The notes under the pieces: model-generated | The model's input: the letters and a program-made list of their open reading frames with translations, nothing else | Databases searched by the model: none | Told to the model about the DNA's origin: nothing | NCBI GenBank assembly: GCA_049451635.1 | Contig: JBMTVT010000001.1 | Coordinates: forward strand, 1 to 64,000 | From: JBMTVT01 sp049451635 | GTDB lineage: Bacteria; Bacteroidota; Bacteroidia; Flavobacteriales; Flavobacteriaceae | Reading direction: 5' to 3' | Length of the DNA: 64,000 nucleotides | Shown: piece by piece, positions 55,646 to 64,000 of the stretch | Position numbering within the stretch: the first letter of the stretch is position 1 | How the letters are laid out: each line of letters begins with the position of its first letter | Position numbers and translations under genes: made by a program

Positions 55646-57045
55646 TATATCACATCTTTTAAGAAGTTAGCAAATTTTAAAACGAGTTCGTCATTGTTTT
55701 TTGCAGCAGTAATCTGCAAACCTGTTTCGGTGCCTTGCGGAATGGTTAATGTTGGTAATTGCCCAAGGCTAAAACCAACCGTATAGGCGTCACTTAAATA
55801 CATGGCGTGTGGGTCTTTTAAACTATCTCCAATTTTTGGAGGTGAGCTAGGTGTAACAGGCGATAAAATAACATCTACCTCTTTGAAGTCTTGCTCAAAG
55901 TTTTGGGAAATAGCATCACGTAGCGCTAATCCTTTTAAATAAATTTCGTCTGAAAACCCTTGTGATAATACTTGGTTGCCTCCAACAATACGTCGTTTGG
56001 TTTCTTCTGAGAAATTTTCAGAACGGGTAATGGCGTAAGATTCTTTAAGGTTTTTATCATCAATGCGATTACCGTAATTAGAACCATCTAAACGGGATAG
56101 GTTAGAAGCTGTTTCTGCCATGGCTAAGGTATAATACGTAGAAACTAAAGTGTTTGAATCAAAAAAATCCAAAGACTTAACTTTAATGCCTTTAGTTTTT
56201 ATTTTTTCAATGGATGCTAAAAAGTCAGCTTTAATTTTAGGGTCAATCGCGTCACTTTCAATGAAGTTTTTAAAGTAGCCAACGGTTTTTATGCCTTCTA
56301 AATTTTTAATGGTATCAACATCAATTTCTACGGAAGCGTAAGTGGTTTGATCTTTTACATCTTTACCGCTCATTATGTTCAGAACTATACGGATATCCTC
56401 AATAGATTTTGCAATAGGGCCAACACAATCTGTAGATGATGCATAAGCCATTAAACCAAAGCGTGAAATACGTCCATAAGTGGGTTTTAAACCATACACA
56501 TGATTATAACCAGCTGGTTGACGTACCGAACCACCAGTATCGCCTCCAATTGAAAAAACCGTATAATCTAAAGCTACATTAACCGCAGAGCCACCACTGG
56601 AACCACCACCTACCAAATTTGGGTTTATGGCATTTTTTACGGCACCAAAAATGGTGTTTTCGCTAGATGACCCATGCCCAAAACTATCGCAGTTTTCTTT
56701 TACAATAGGAATAGCACCAGCATCGAGTAGTTTTTGAATAGCGGTAGCTGTATAAGCCGATTTGTAGTATTTTAATAGGTTGGAACTCGCCGTTGTGCAA
56801 GTGCCTTGAAGCATGTACACGTCTTTAATGCCAAAAGGAATGCCTTCCAATAAGCCAATGGTTTCGCCATTAGCTATTTTAGCATCCACTTTAGCAGCTA
56901 GGTCAAAAGCTAAAGAATCTAATAAACTGTTAACCGTGTTGTGCGTGTTTTGTTTTAGTAAGTTGAGTTTTTCCTGTATCAGGTCCTTACAAGATATATC
57001 CTTGTTCACCAATTGCTGATGAATTTTATGTATTTGAGATTCCAT
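55645..57045 (-). CDS. gatA: Asp-tRNA(Asn)/Glu-tRNA(Gln) amidotransferase subunit A
   Basis: A 466-residue amidase-signature enzyme that releases ammonia from glutamine for GatB. The catalytic Lys lies in EGIPFGIKDVYMLQG, the cis-Ser in GGGSSGGSAVNVAL and the nucleophile Ser in GGDTGGSVRQPAGY. Slightly shorter than the usual 480-490 residues. It overlaps gatB/aspS by one base and is 2 bases after gatC, so the three are one transcription unit. Confidence 0.95.
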   Translation of the reverse strand: MESQIHKIHQQLVNKDISCKDLIQEKLNLLKQNTHNTVNSLLDSLAFDLAAKVDAKIANGETIGLLEGIPFGIKDVYMLQGTCTTASSNLLKYYKSAYTATAIQKLLDAGAIPIVKENCDSFGHGSSSENTIFGAVKNAINPNLVGGGSSGGSAVNVALDYTVFSIGGDTGGSVRQPAGYNHVYGLKPTYGRISRFGLMAYASSTDCVGPIAKSIEDIRIVLNIMSGKDVKDQTTYASVEIDVDTIKNLEGIKTVGYFKNFIESDAIDPKIKADFLASIEKIKTKGIKVKSLDFFDSNTLVSTYYTLAMAETASNLSRLDGSNYGNRIDDKNLKESYAITRSENFSEETKRRIVGGNQVLSQGFSDEIYLKGLALRDAISQNFEQDFKEVDVILSPVTPSSPPKIGDSLKDPHAMYLSDAYTVGFSLGQLPTLTIPQGTETGLQITAAKNNDELVLKFANFLKDVI

Positions 57046-57047
57046 AA

Positions 57048-57317
57048 TTATTCTTCTATAATTTTAGAAACCACCAAATATCCGTTTTTCTCTTTTGGGA
57101 AATTCTCAATAATGATTTGTTTTTCCAGATCAGAACTTTCAATCACTAAATCATCTCTCAAATTTTCTAAAGACACACAATTATTATGTTTGGTATTAAA
57201 GGAGTTGTTGTTTGTTGGTTGTGCATTTTTAATTACATCAAACAATTTGTTAACCGCTTCACTTGGTTGTGCTCCTTTAATACTCGACAAAATATCGACC
57301 GTCATAATTTTACTCAT
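57048..57317 (-). CDS. gatC: Divergent GatC-like amidotransferase subunit
   Basis: An 89-residue protein. The C-terminal half (LENLRDDLVIESSDLEKQII, then KNGYLVVSKIIEE) matches the GatC pattern that ends in GYFVVPKVIE. The N-terminal half is unlike canonical GatC, which begins with an ARLELSEEE-type helix: it instead has SSIKGAQPSEAVNKLFDVIK, then an Asn-rich stretch (8 Asn in residues 31-52). GatC links GatA and GatB and helps assembly. It is first in the operon, 18 bases after the attenuator's T-run. The assignment rests on the C-terminus and the position. Confidence 0.75.
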   Translation of the reverse strand: MSKIMTVDILSSIKGAQPSEAVNKLFDVIKNAQPTNNNSFNTKHNNCVSLENLRDDLVIESSDLEKQIIIENFPKEKNGYLVVSKIIEE

Positions 57318-57334
57318 GTCTAAAATTTTAAATT

Positions 57335-57362
57335 AAAAAAGCCTTCCGGTTTCGGAAGGCTT
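57335..57362 (-). terminator. Attenuator terminator (segments 3:4) before gatC
   Basis: On the minus strand AAGCCTTCCG (57362-57353) pairs with CGGAAGGCTT (57348-57339) over 10 bp with a four-base loop. T residues 57340-57335 follow. The only thing between it and gatC is an AT-rich 17-base stretch, so it sits in the leader of the very operon it precedes. Confidence 0.9.
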
Positions 57363-57431
57363 CAAATATTTTCAAACAATAACCTTCCTGTCCTAAAAAT
57401 TAGGATTATTGAAATTATTATTGTTATTGTT
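57353..57431 (-). promoter_or_regulatory. Alternative leader folds (segments 1:2 and 2:3) of the gatC attenuator
   Basis: Segment 1, AACAATAAC (57431-57423), is made of Asn codons of the leader peptide. It is complementary to GTTATTGTT (57383-57375), part of segment 2. Segment 2 also begins GGAAGGTT (57388-57381), which can pair with AGCCTTCC (57361-57354), the first arm of the terminator. So a ribosome stalled on Asn codons would free segment 2 to form the 2:3 antiterminator. A ribosome that reaches the stop codon at 57393 covers segment 2 and permits the terminator. A small TCCTAA/TTAGGA hairpin overlaps the stop codon. Confidence 0.8.
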
Positions 57432-57440
57432 GTTTACCAT
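57393..57440 (-). CDS. Asn-rich leader peptide of the gatCAB/aspS operon
   Basis: A 15-codon open frame starting ATG at 57440 and ending TAG at 57395-57393 encodes MVNNNNNNNFNNPNF, with 10 Asn codons (AAC and AAT) of 15, and two Phe. Transcription should begin about 10 bases upstream of it (-7 box at 57464-57457). There is no Shine-Dalgarno sequence, as elsewhere in this genome. A frame this rich in one amino acid, next to a terminator and antiterminator, is the hallmark of a ribosome-mediated attenuator. The operon makes Asn-tRNA(Asn), so its own product would be the signal. Confidence 0.85.
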   Translation of the reverse strand: MVNNNNNNNFNNPNF

Positions 57441-57456
57441 TGTATTATTTGAAGGT

Positions 57457-57464
57457 CAAATATA
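57457..57464 (-). promoter_or_regulatory. -7 box of the gatC operon promoter
   Basis: TATATTTG on the minus strand (57464-57457) matches TAnnTTTG, 16 bases before the leader ATG. No clean TTG -33 box is seen at the expected place. Confidence 0.65.
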
Positions 57465-57665
57465 TACAGAATAAATATATTAAGCACTATTTTTTCTAAT
57501 ATCGTAATATGTATTATCAAATTAATAAAAAACCTAAAGTTAATTTGAAAGTTCAAAAATCTTTTTGTTGAATCACTTGTTTTAATGTATTATCAAAGAT
57601 CAAAATTGTTATTTGAAACTTAAGATTTTCAATAGAAATAAAATTTTAAAACAACAAAAAATCCA

Positions 57666-57760
57666 TTTTAAGAAACTTTTGTTTTTTTTAAATTTTTCAA
57701 AAGGTAAAAAGTATCTTAAATCAATTTTAAGACACTTTTTAGGCGATTTAAGACACTTTT
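57666..57760. repeat. Four copies of a 15-base motif upstream of gyrB
   Basis: TTTTAAGAAACTTTT (57666-57680), TTTTAAGACACTTTT (57725-57739) and ATTTAAGACACTTTT (57746-57760) are direct copies. AAAAAGTATCTTAAA (57706-57720) is a near-perfect inverted copy. They occupy the AT-rich region between the divergent gatC and gyrB promoters. They could be sites for a DNA-binding regulator of gyrB or its neighbour. No known operator is recognised and no DnaA box was seen. Confidence 0.55.
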
Positions 57761-57831
57761 AAATAATTAACAAATGTTGATAATTTTATTTGTGAGCCTA
57801 TAAAAAGCTTTTTAATAGGGTTATATTTTCG

Positions 57832-57839
57832 TATATTTG
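57832..57839 (+). promoter_or_regulatory. -7 box of the gyrB promoter
   Basis: TATATTTG matches TAnnTTTG, about 80 bases before the gyrB start. TTG at the right distance upstream is absent. Confidence 0.55.
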
Positions 57840-57848
57840 TTTGTATTG

Positions 57849-59868
<2,020 letters not shown>

Positions 59869-59891
59869 ATAGGTGTCAAAACCAATATTTC

Positions 59892-59928
59892 AATAACCCT
59901 AAACCATATGGTCTAGGGTTATTTTTTT
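59892..59928 (+). terminator. Intrinsic terminator after gyrB
   Basis: AATAACCCTA (59892-59901) pairs with TAGGGTTATT (59914-59923), with ACC/GGT extending inward, and T to 59928. Confidence 0.9.
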
Positions 59929-59991
59929 GTTCTATTTACCGATTAAATACAATTTTATACGATAAAGTGTTATTTTATGTATTTTTTTTCT

Positions 59992-59999
59992 TATGTTTG
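59992..59999 (+). promoter_or_regulatory. -7 box before the DUF6588 gene
   Basis: TATGTTTG matches TAnnTTTG 26 bases before the start at 60026. No -33 TTG. Confidence 0.45.
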
Positions 60000-60025
60000 T
60001 CAAACCAAATTGAAATTAACAACTT

Positions 60026-61045
60026 ATGAAAAAGATATTTTCGCTACTATTTTATTTAGCAATAACAATTTCAAATGCGCAAAACAATGATCTTGATGCG
60101 CTTTTAGCTGCTGGTGTAGATGATGCACAGCGATTTGCAAATGATTATTTAGCTCCAGGAACCAATGGTTTAATGCACAGCATGAATGCCGGTTGGTTTA
60201 ATACGGCAAATGCAAAACCTCTGGGCGGTTTTGAAATATCCATAATCGCTAATGCTTCTTCTGTAAAAGATGAGTATAAGACATTTTTAATGAACACAGA
60301 TTTGTACAATAATGTGCAATTTGTTCAAGGTCCTAGCGCTCAAATGGTAGCATCGGCTTTAGGGCATAACGAAACTGATATCTTATTTGAAGTTGAATAT
60401 CAAGTTCCTAATTCAAGCGTTGTTTTAAGAGAGCAAATTACATTGCCAACGGGAATTGCTGAAGCCAATATTAATGTGTTACCAACAGCATTTATCCAAG
60501 GTGCGTTGGGGTTAAGCAAAGGTATAGAGATTAAAGCGCGTTTCATTCCTAAAATTAACACAGAAGATGTTGATTTGAGTATGTATGGAGCAGGGTTGCA
60601 ATTTGAAATGACTAAATGGTTGCCAGCAGACAAATTACTACCGGTGGCAGTTTCAGGTCTTGTAGCTTATACACATTTAGATGGTTCTTATGATATTACA
60701 AACTCTTCTGGGGTTGCTGGTGAAAATCAGCGTATTGAAAATGCTACAAATACGTGGTTATTTCAATTAATTGCATCCACAAAGCTACCAGTCATTAATT
60801 TTTATGGAGGTTTAGGATTTATAAAAGGAAAATCAGAATCAGATCTTTTAGGGACCTATAGGAGCTCTAGTACAGCAATTATTCCTTTTAACGAAATTGA
60901 TCCTTTTTCAGTATCAAGTGAGGTGTCTTCAGTAAGAGGAACGCTAGGATTTAAATTAAAATTAGGTTTTTTCAGACTTAACGGAGAATATCATTTATCA
61001 GAATTCAATGCCTTTTCAGTAGGGGTTAACTTTGGTTTTAGATAA
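60026..61045 (+). CDS. DUF6588-type outer-membrane beta-barrel protein
   Basis: A 339-residue protein with a signal peptide (MKKIFSLLFYLAITISNAQ). The start of the mature part (DLDALLAAGVDDAQRFANDYLAPGTNGL) is the characteristic head of DUF6588 family members, followed by a strand-rich barrel that ends in FSVGVNFGFR. Function unknown; probably an outer-membrane protein. It stands alone between two terminators. Confidence 0.85.
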   Translation: MKKIFSLLFYLAITISNAQNNDLDALLAAGVDDAQRFANDYLAPGTNGLMHSMNAGWFNTANAKPLGGFEISIIANASSVKDEYKTFLMNTDLYNNVQFVQGPSAQMVASALGHNETDILFEVEYQVPNSSVVLREQITLPTGIAEANINVLPTAFIQGALGLSKGIEIKARFIPKINTEDVDLSMYGAGLQFEMTKWLPADKLLPVAVSGLVAYTHLDGSYDITNSSGVAGENQRIENATNTWLFQLIASTKLPVINFYGGLGFIKGKSESDLLGTYRSSSTAIIPFNEIDPFSVSSEVSSVRGTLGFKLKLGFFRLNGEYHLSEFNAFSVGVNFGFR

Positions 61046-61094
61046 TTAAAATATTTAAAAAATTGATTATTTAGTTTTAGTTAGTTTATGTTTT

Positions 61095-61127
61095 AAAAAG
61101 TGCAAGATAAAATCTTGCACTTTTTTT
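61095..61127 (+). terminator. Intrinsic terminator after the DUF6588 gene
   Basis: AAAAAGTGCAAGAT (61095-61108) pairs perfectly with ATCTTGCACTTTTT (61112-61125), loop AAA, T to 61127. Confidence 0.93.
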
Positions 61128-61230
61128 ATTTACAGGTTTTTAATTTGTAATTTCGTAGCGCTTTAAATCATTAAGCTTTTATGTGTAAAACATCATATAA
61201 TTATCAATAATAAATTAAATATAAACTAAA

Positions 61231-62157
61231 ATGAAAGTAACAGTAGTAGGAGCAGGAGCAGTTGGTGCAAGTTGTGCAGAATATATTGCTATTAAAAATT
61301 TCGCTTCAGAAGTTGTTTTGTTAGACATCAAAGAGGGATATGCTGAAGGAAAAGCCATGGATTTAATGCAATGTGCATCGCTTAATGGTTTCGATACTAA
61401 AATCACAGGAATTACAAACGATTACAGTAAAACGGCAAATAGCGATATTTGTGTTATTACTTCTGGTATTCCTCGTAAACCGGGAATGACTCGAGAAGAG
61501 TTAATAGGTATTAATGCAGGAATTGTAAAATCGGTAACGTCAAGCTTGGTTGAGCATTCTCCAAATACCATTTTAATAGTGGTTAGTAACCCAATGGATA
61601 CCATGACGTATTTAGCCCATAAATCTACAGGGTTGCCAAAAAATAGAATTATTGGTATGGGAGGTGCTCTTGATTCAGCTCGGTTTAAATACAGACTAGC
61701 AGAAGCTTTAGGAGCCCCAATAAGTGATGTAGATGGTATGGTAATTGGTGGGCATAGCGATACGGGTATGGTGCCCTTAATTTCGCATGCTACAAGAAAT
61801 AGCGTAAAAGTTTCTGAGTTTTTAAGTGATGAGCGTTTACAAGAAGTAGCTGAAGACACTAAAGTAGGTGGTGCTACACTTACCAAATTGTTAGGAACTT
61901 CAGCTTGGTATGCACCTGGTGCAGCGGTTAGTGGTTTGGTACAGGCGATTGCTTGTGACCAAAAGAAGCTGTTTCCATGTTCAACATTATTGGAAGGTGA
62001 ATATGGTTTAAATGATATTTGTATAGGGGTACCGGTAATTTTGGGTAGAAATGGTATTGAAAAAATTGTTGATATTGAATTAAGTGATGCCGAAAAAGCA
62101 CATATGCAAGCTAGTGCCGAAGGTGTTAGAAAAACTAATGCTTTGTTGGATGTATAG
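61231..62157 (+). CDS. mdh: Malate dehydrogenase, LDH-like type
   Basis: A 308-residue NAD-dependent enzyme of the TCA cycle. Rossmann motif VVGAGAVGASCAEYIA, substrate-binding Arg residues in GIPRKPGMTREEL, and the catalytic Asp/His (GALDSARFKYRL, GGHSDTGMVPL). The Arg after GIP favours malate over lactate. Length and motifs match the LDH-like MDH of the phylum. A hairpin terminator follows at 62189. Confidence 0.96.
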   Translation: MKVTVVGAGAVGASCAEYIAIKNFASEVVLLDIKEGYAEGKAMDLMQCASLNGFDTKITGITNDYSKTANSDICVITSGIPRKPGMTREELIGINAGIVKSVTSSLVEHSPNTILIVVSNPMDTMTYLAHKSTGLPKNRIIGMGGALDSARFKYRLAEALGAPISDVDGMVIGGHSDTGMVPLISHATRNSVKVSEFLSDERLQEVAEDTKVGGATLTKLLGTSAWYAPGAAVSGLVQAIACDQKKLFPCSTLLEGEYGLNDICIGVPVILGRNGIEKIVDIELSDAEKAHMQASAEGVRKTNALLDV

Positions 62158-62188
62158 CTCCCAAAACTTGTAAAATAGATATTTATAT

Positions 62189-62219
62189 AAAGGCTGTAGA
62201 AATACAGTCTTTATTTTTT
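62189..62219 (+). terminator. Intrinsic terminator after mdh
   Basis: AAAGGCTGTA (62189-62198) pairs with TACAGTCTTT (62203-62212), one G-T pair, loop GAAA, followed by a T-rich tract to 62219. Confidence 0.85.
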
Positions 62220-62226
62220 ATATTTG
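62219..62226 (+). promoter_or_regulatory. -7 box directly before the SecD-like gene
   Basis: TATATTTG matches TAnnTTTG and ends 4 bases before the ATG at 62231, so the transcript is probably leaderless or nearly so. It overlaps the end of the mdh terminator. Confidence 0.55.
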
Positions 62227-62230
62227 GCGG

Positions 62231-62848
62231 ATGTTTAAAAAAGGGTACATAATTATTTTTTTATTGTTTCTTACGTTGCTGGGTATTTCAACTCAACAAC
62301 AAACAGTTGTACCCAATCAACAAATTGTTTTACAGTTTACGAATGATGGGGTTGCCTCAGAAACCATTCAAAATGCCCTAGCAGTTGTTAAAAAACAACT
62401 TCAAGATTTTGGAGTTAGTAATATCAAGGTAAAAGAAGGAGAATACGGAACACTTAAAATTACCTATTATAGCAAAGAGGATGTTGCCATTATCAAGGGG
62501 ATTTTTGCTAAAGATAGCCAACTTAAAATTGACTATACTTTACACAGGCCTAAAAGCTCTAGAGAATTACCAAACAAAAATGAATCCGTTGTATACAACG
62601 TAGATGTTTATGAAATTCAAAACACAAATGATGTAGATTGGGATTTTAATGGAGTTAATGTTAAGGTTTATGAAACCAAAAGCAATCGTTTTTTAGACCC
62701 AAATACATTTTATTTTGCTAATAATTATTCAGTTGCTAATGAAGATAATAGTGCCAAAATTTCATATAAAATACATAAAAATATTGCCCTTGCAATAGAT
62801 GAAATTCTCTATAAAATTCCTGAGGTTAGAGCAGGTCCTTCTTGCTAA
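62231..62848 (+). CDS. Membrane-anchored protein with a SecD P1-like segment
   Basis: A 205-residue protein: one N-terminal hydrophobic segment (KKGYIIIFLLFLTLLGIS) and a periplasmic part. The stretch ETIQNALAVVKKQLQDFGVSNIKVKEGE resembles the SecD periplasmic repeat (...L.KRIDEFGVTSPNIQRLGT), which occurs in SecDF 146 bases downstream. The rest is unlike SecD and ends in GPSC. It is likely a partner or degenerate relative of SecD. I do not know a family name. It is probably transcribed leaderless. Confidence 0.6.
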   Translation: MFKKGYIIIFLLFLTLLGISTQQQTVVPNQQIVLQFTNDGVASETIQNALAVVKKQLQDFGVSNIKVKEGEYGTLKITYYSKEDVAIIKGIFAKDSQLKIDYTLHRPKSSRELPNKNESVVYNVDVYEIQNTNDVDWDFNGVNVKVYETKSNRFLDPNTFYFANNYSVANEDNSAKISYKIHKNIALAIDEILYKIPEVRAGPSC

Positions 62849-62993
62849 AAGAAAATCTTTAAAAAGATTTCATTTCAACAGATTTCAATCAATAAAAAAC
62901 AAAAATTTTAATTAAATACATAAATATTGTCAAATTATGCGGTAAATTCTATATTTACTCGTTTTTTAAAATTTGACCTTAAAAATAGATAAC

Positions 62994-64000
62994 ATGCAAA
63001 ATAAAGGACTAGTAAAGTTATTTGCAATTTTGTTTGGTTTGGTAAGTATTTATCAGCTTTCATTTACCTTTAAAACCAATCAAATTGAAAAAGAAGCAGA
63101 AGAAATTGCAATCAATAAAATCCCCGAAACCGAGGATGACTATCGTGCTAAACGTAGCCAAGAAGAAGCAGACTATTTACAGTCAATAGCAACCGATACG
63201 GTTTTTAATATTGGTTTAGCAAAATTCACCTATAACGAGGTGAAACAAAAGGCCATGAACCTTGGTTTGGATTTAAAAGGGGGTATTAATGTTATTCTTC
63301 AAGTAAGTGTAAAAGACATTTTAAAAGGATTGGCCAACAACACCAAAGATCCTGTTTTTAATAAGGCTTTAGAGGATGCTTCTGAACTTCAGAAAAACAG
63401 TCAAAACACTTATTTAGAAGACTTTTTTGTAGCCTTTGACAAAATTAAAGGCGATACCAAATTAGCTTCACCCGATATTTTTTACACTAAAGAATTAGAT
63501 GGAGAGATTGATGGGAGCATGACAGATGATGAGGTAAAAAGTATCATATCTACAAAAATTGATGAATCAATCGTTTCAGCTTTTGAAGTTTTGCGTAAGC
63601 GTATTGACGAGTTTGGTGTTACCTCTCCTAACATTCAGCGTTTAGGGACTTCTGGTCGTATTTTAGTTGAATTACCAGGTGTAAAGGATGTTGAAAGAGC
63701 TACGTCTTTATTGCAAAGTACGGCACAACTTGAGTTTTGGGATGCCTATAAAGGTGAACAATTTTTTCCATTTTTATCTCAAGCTAATGAAACTTTAAAA
63801 GATATAGTAGATACAGAAACTAGTGATAAAGAAGTAGAGCCTCAAGATGAAGAGGACGCTACAGATGCTCAAATTGATGATTTATTAGGTGATGCGGCAA
63901 CCGATTCTACGACAGTTGCAACCGTAAACCCAATTTTCGATTTAATAAGAGGTCAAGGTTATCCTGGTGGACCAGTAATAGCTAAGTTTGAAATTAAAGA
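62994..64000 (+). CDS. secDF: SecDF protein-export membrane protein, N-terminal part
   Basis: The frame starts at 62994 (MQNKGLVKLFAILFGLVSIY) and is open to the window edge, 335 codons so far. A signal-anchor helix is followed by a charged coil, then the SecD start motif GLDLKGGINVILQVSVKD near residues 90-107 and the periplasmic P1 domain (LRKRIDEFGVTSPNIQRLGTSGRILVELPGV). In Bacteroidota SecD and SecF are fused in one chain of about 1000 residues, so most of the protein is outside. SecDF uses the proton gradient to pull proteins through SecY. An acidic insert (EVEPQDEEDATDAQIDD) is seen near residues 280-300. Confidence 0.93.
   Translation, partial: MQNKGLVKLFAILFGLVSIYQLSFTFKTNQIEKEAEEIAINKIPETEDDYRAKRSQEEADYLQSIATDTVFNIGLAKFTYNEVKQKAMNLGLDLKGGINVILQVSVKDILKGLANNTKDPVFNKALEDASELQKNSQNTYLEDFFVAFDKIKGDTKLASPDIFYTKELDGEIDGSMTDDEVKSIISTKIDESIVSAFEVLRKRIDEFGVTSPNIQRLGTSGRILVELPGVKDVERATSLLQSTAQLEFWDAYKGEQFFPFLSQANETLKDIVDTETSDKEVEPQDEEDATDAQIDDLLGDAATDSTTVATVNPIFDLIRGQGYPGGPVIAKFEIK

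Overview
The window reads as chromosomal DNA of a low-GC marine-type member of the Flavobacteriaceae (Bacteroidota). Supporting signs are a SusC/SusD pair, a type IX secretion C-terminal sorting domain, signal peptides ending in 'AQ', a fused SecDF, fusA placed directly before rpsJ, almost no Shine-Dalgarno sequences, and repeated TAnnTTTG -7 promoter boxes. Layout: 1-6001 (minus) SusC/SusD system with two surface lipoproteins; 6119-7813 (minus) small Omp85-like protein; 7918-25363 (plus) one long translation operon, rpsL-rpsG-fusA-rpsJ, then the S10, spc and alpha blocks through secY, infA, rpmJ, rpoA and rplQ; 25419-26047 a frameshifted secreted-protein gene between two copies of the same terminator; 26186-32177 (plus) carA, eno, gltA and two guanidino-group-modifying enzymes; 32180-34253 (minus) a broken TPR-histidine kinase gene; 34717 argS; 36511-39798 (minus) DUF1501/DUF1800 pair; 39874-40859 decayed repeat protein; 41044-44017 ffh, folD, ywaF-like; 44018-51014 (minus) accessory and housekeeping genes plus two broken secreted-protein genes; 51058 queE; 51700-51976 a palindromic repeat and a gene remnant; 52226-57464 (minus) the gatC-gatA-gatB/aspS operon; 57666-64000 (plus) gyrB, an outer-membrane protein, mdh, a SecD-like protein and the start of secDF. 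The most notable system is at 52307-57464. A GatB amidotransferase subunit is fused in frame to a complete aspartyl-tRNA synthetase, behind gatA and a divergent gatC. Together they would charge tRNA(Asn) with Asp and amidate it to Asn-tRNA(Asn), effectively a covalently linked transamidosome. Upstream, on the same strand, is a promoter box, a 15-codon open frame in which 10 codons are Asn, and RNA segments that can form 1:2, 2:3 and 3:4 pairings ending in an intrinsic terminator. This is the textbook arrangement of a ribosome-mediated attenuator and would let the operon sense its own product, Asn-tRNA(Asn). A second attenuator-like structure lies between rpsJ and rplC in the ribosomal operon, and weaker structured spacers precede rpsH, rpsD and rpoA. 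At least five genes are broken: two by single-base changes in homopolymer runs, three by several lesions. Whether the homopolymer cases are real or assembly errors cannot be decided from the sequence alone. No CRISPR array, rRNA, tRNA, transposase or prophage gene was recognised.
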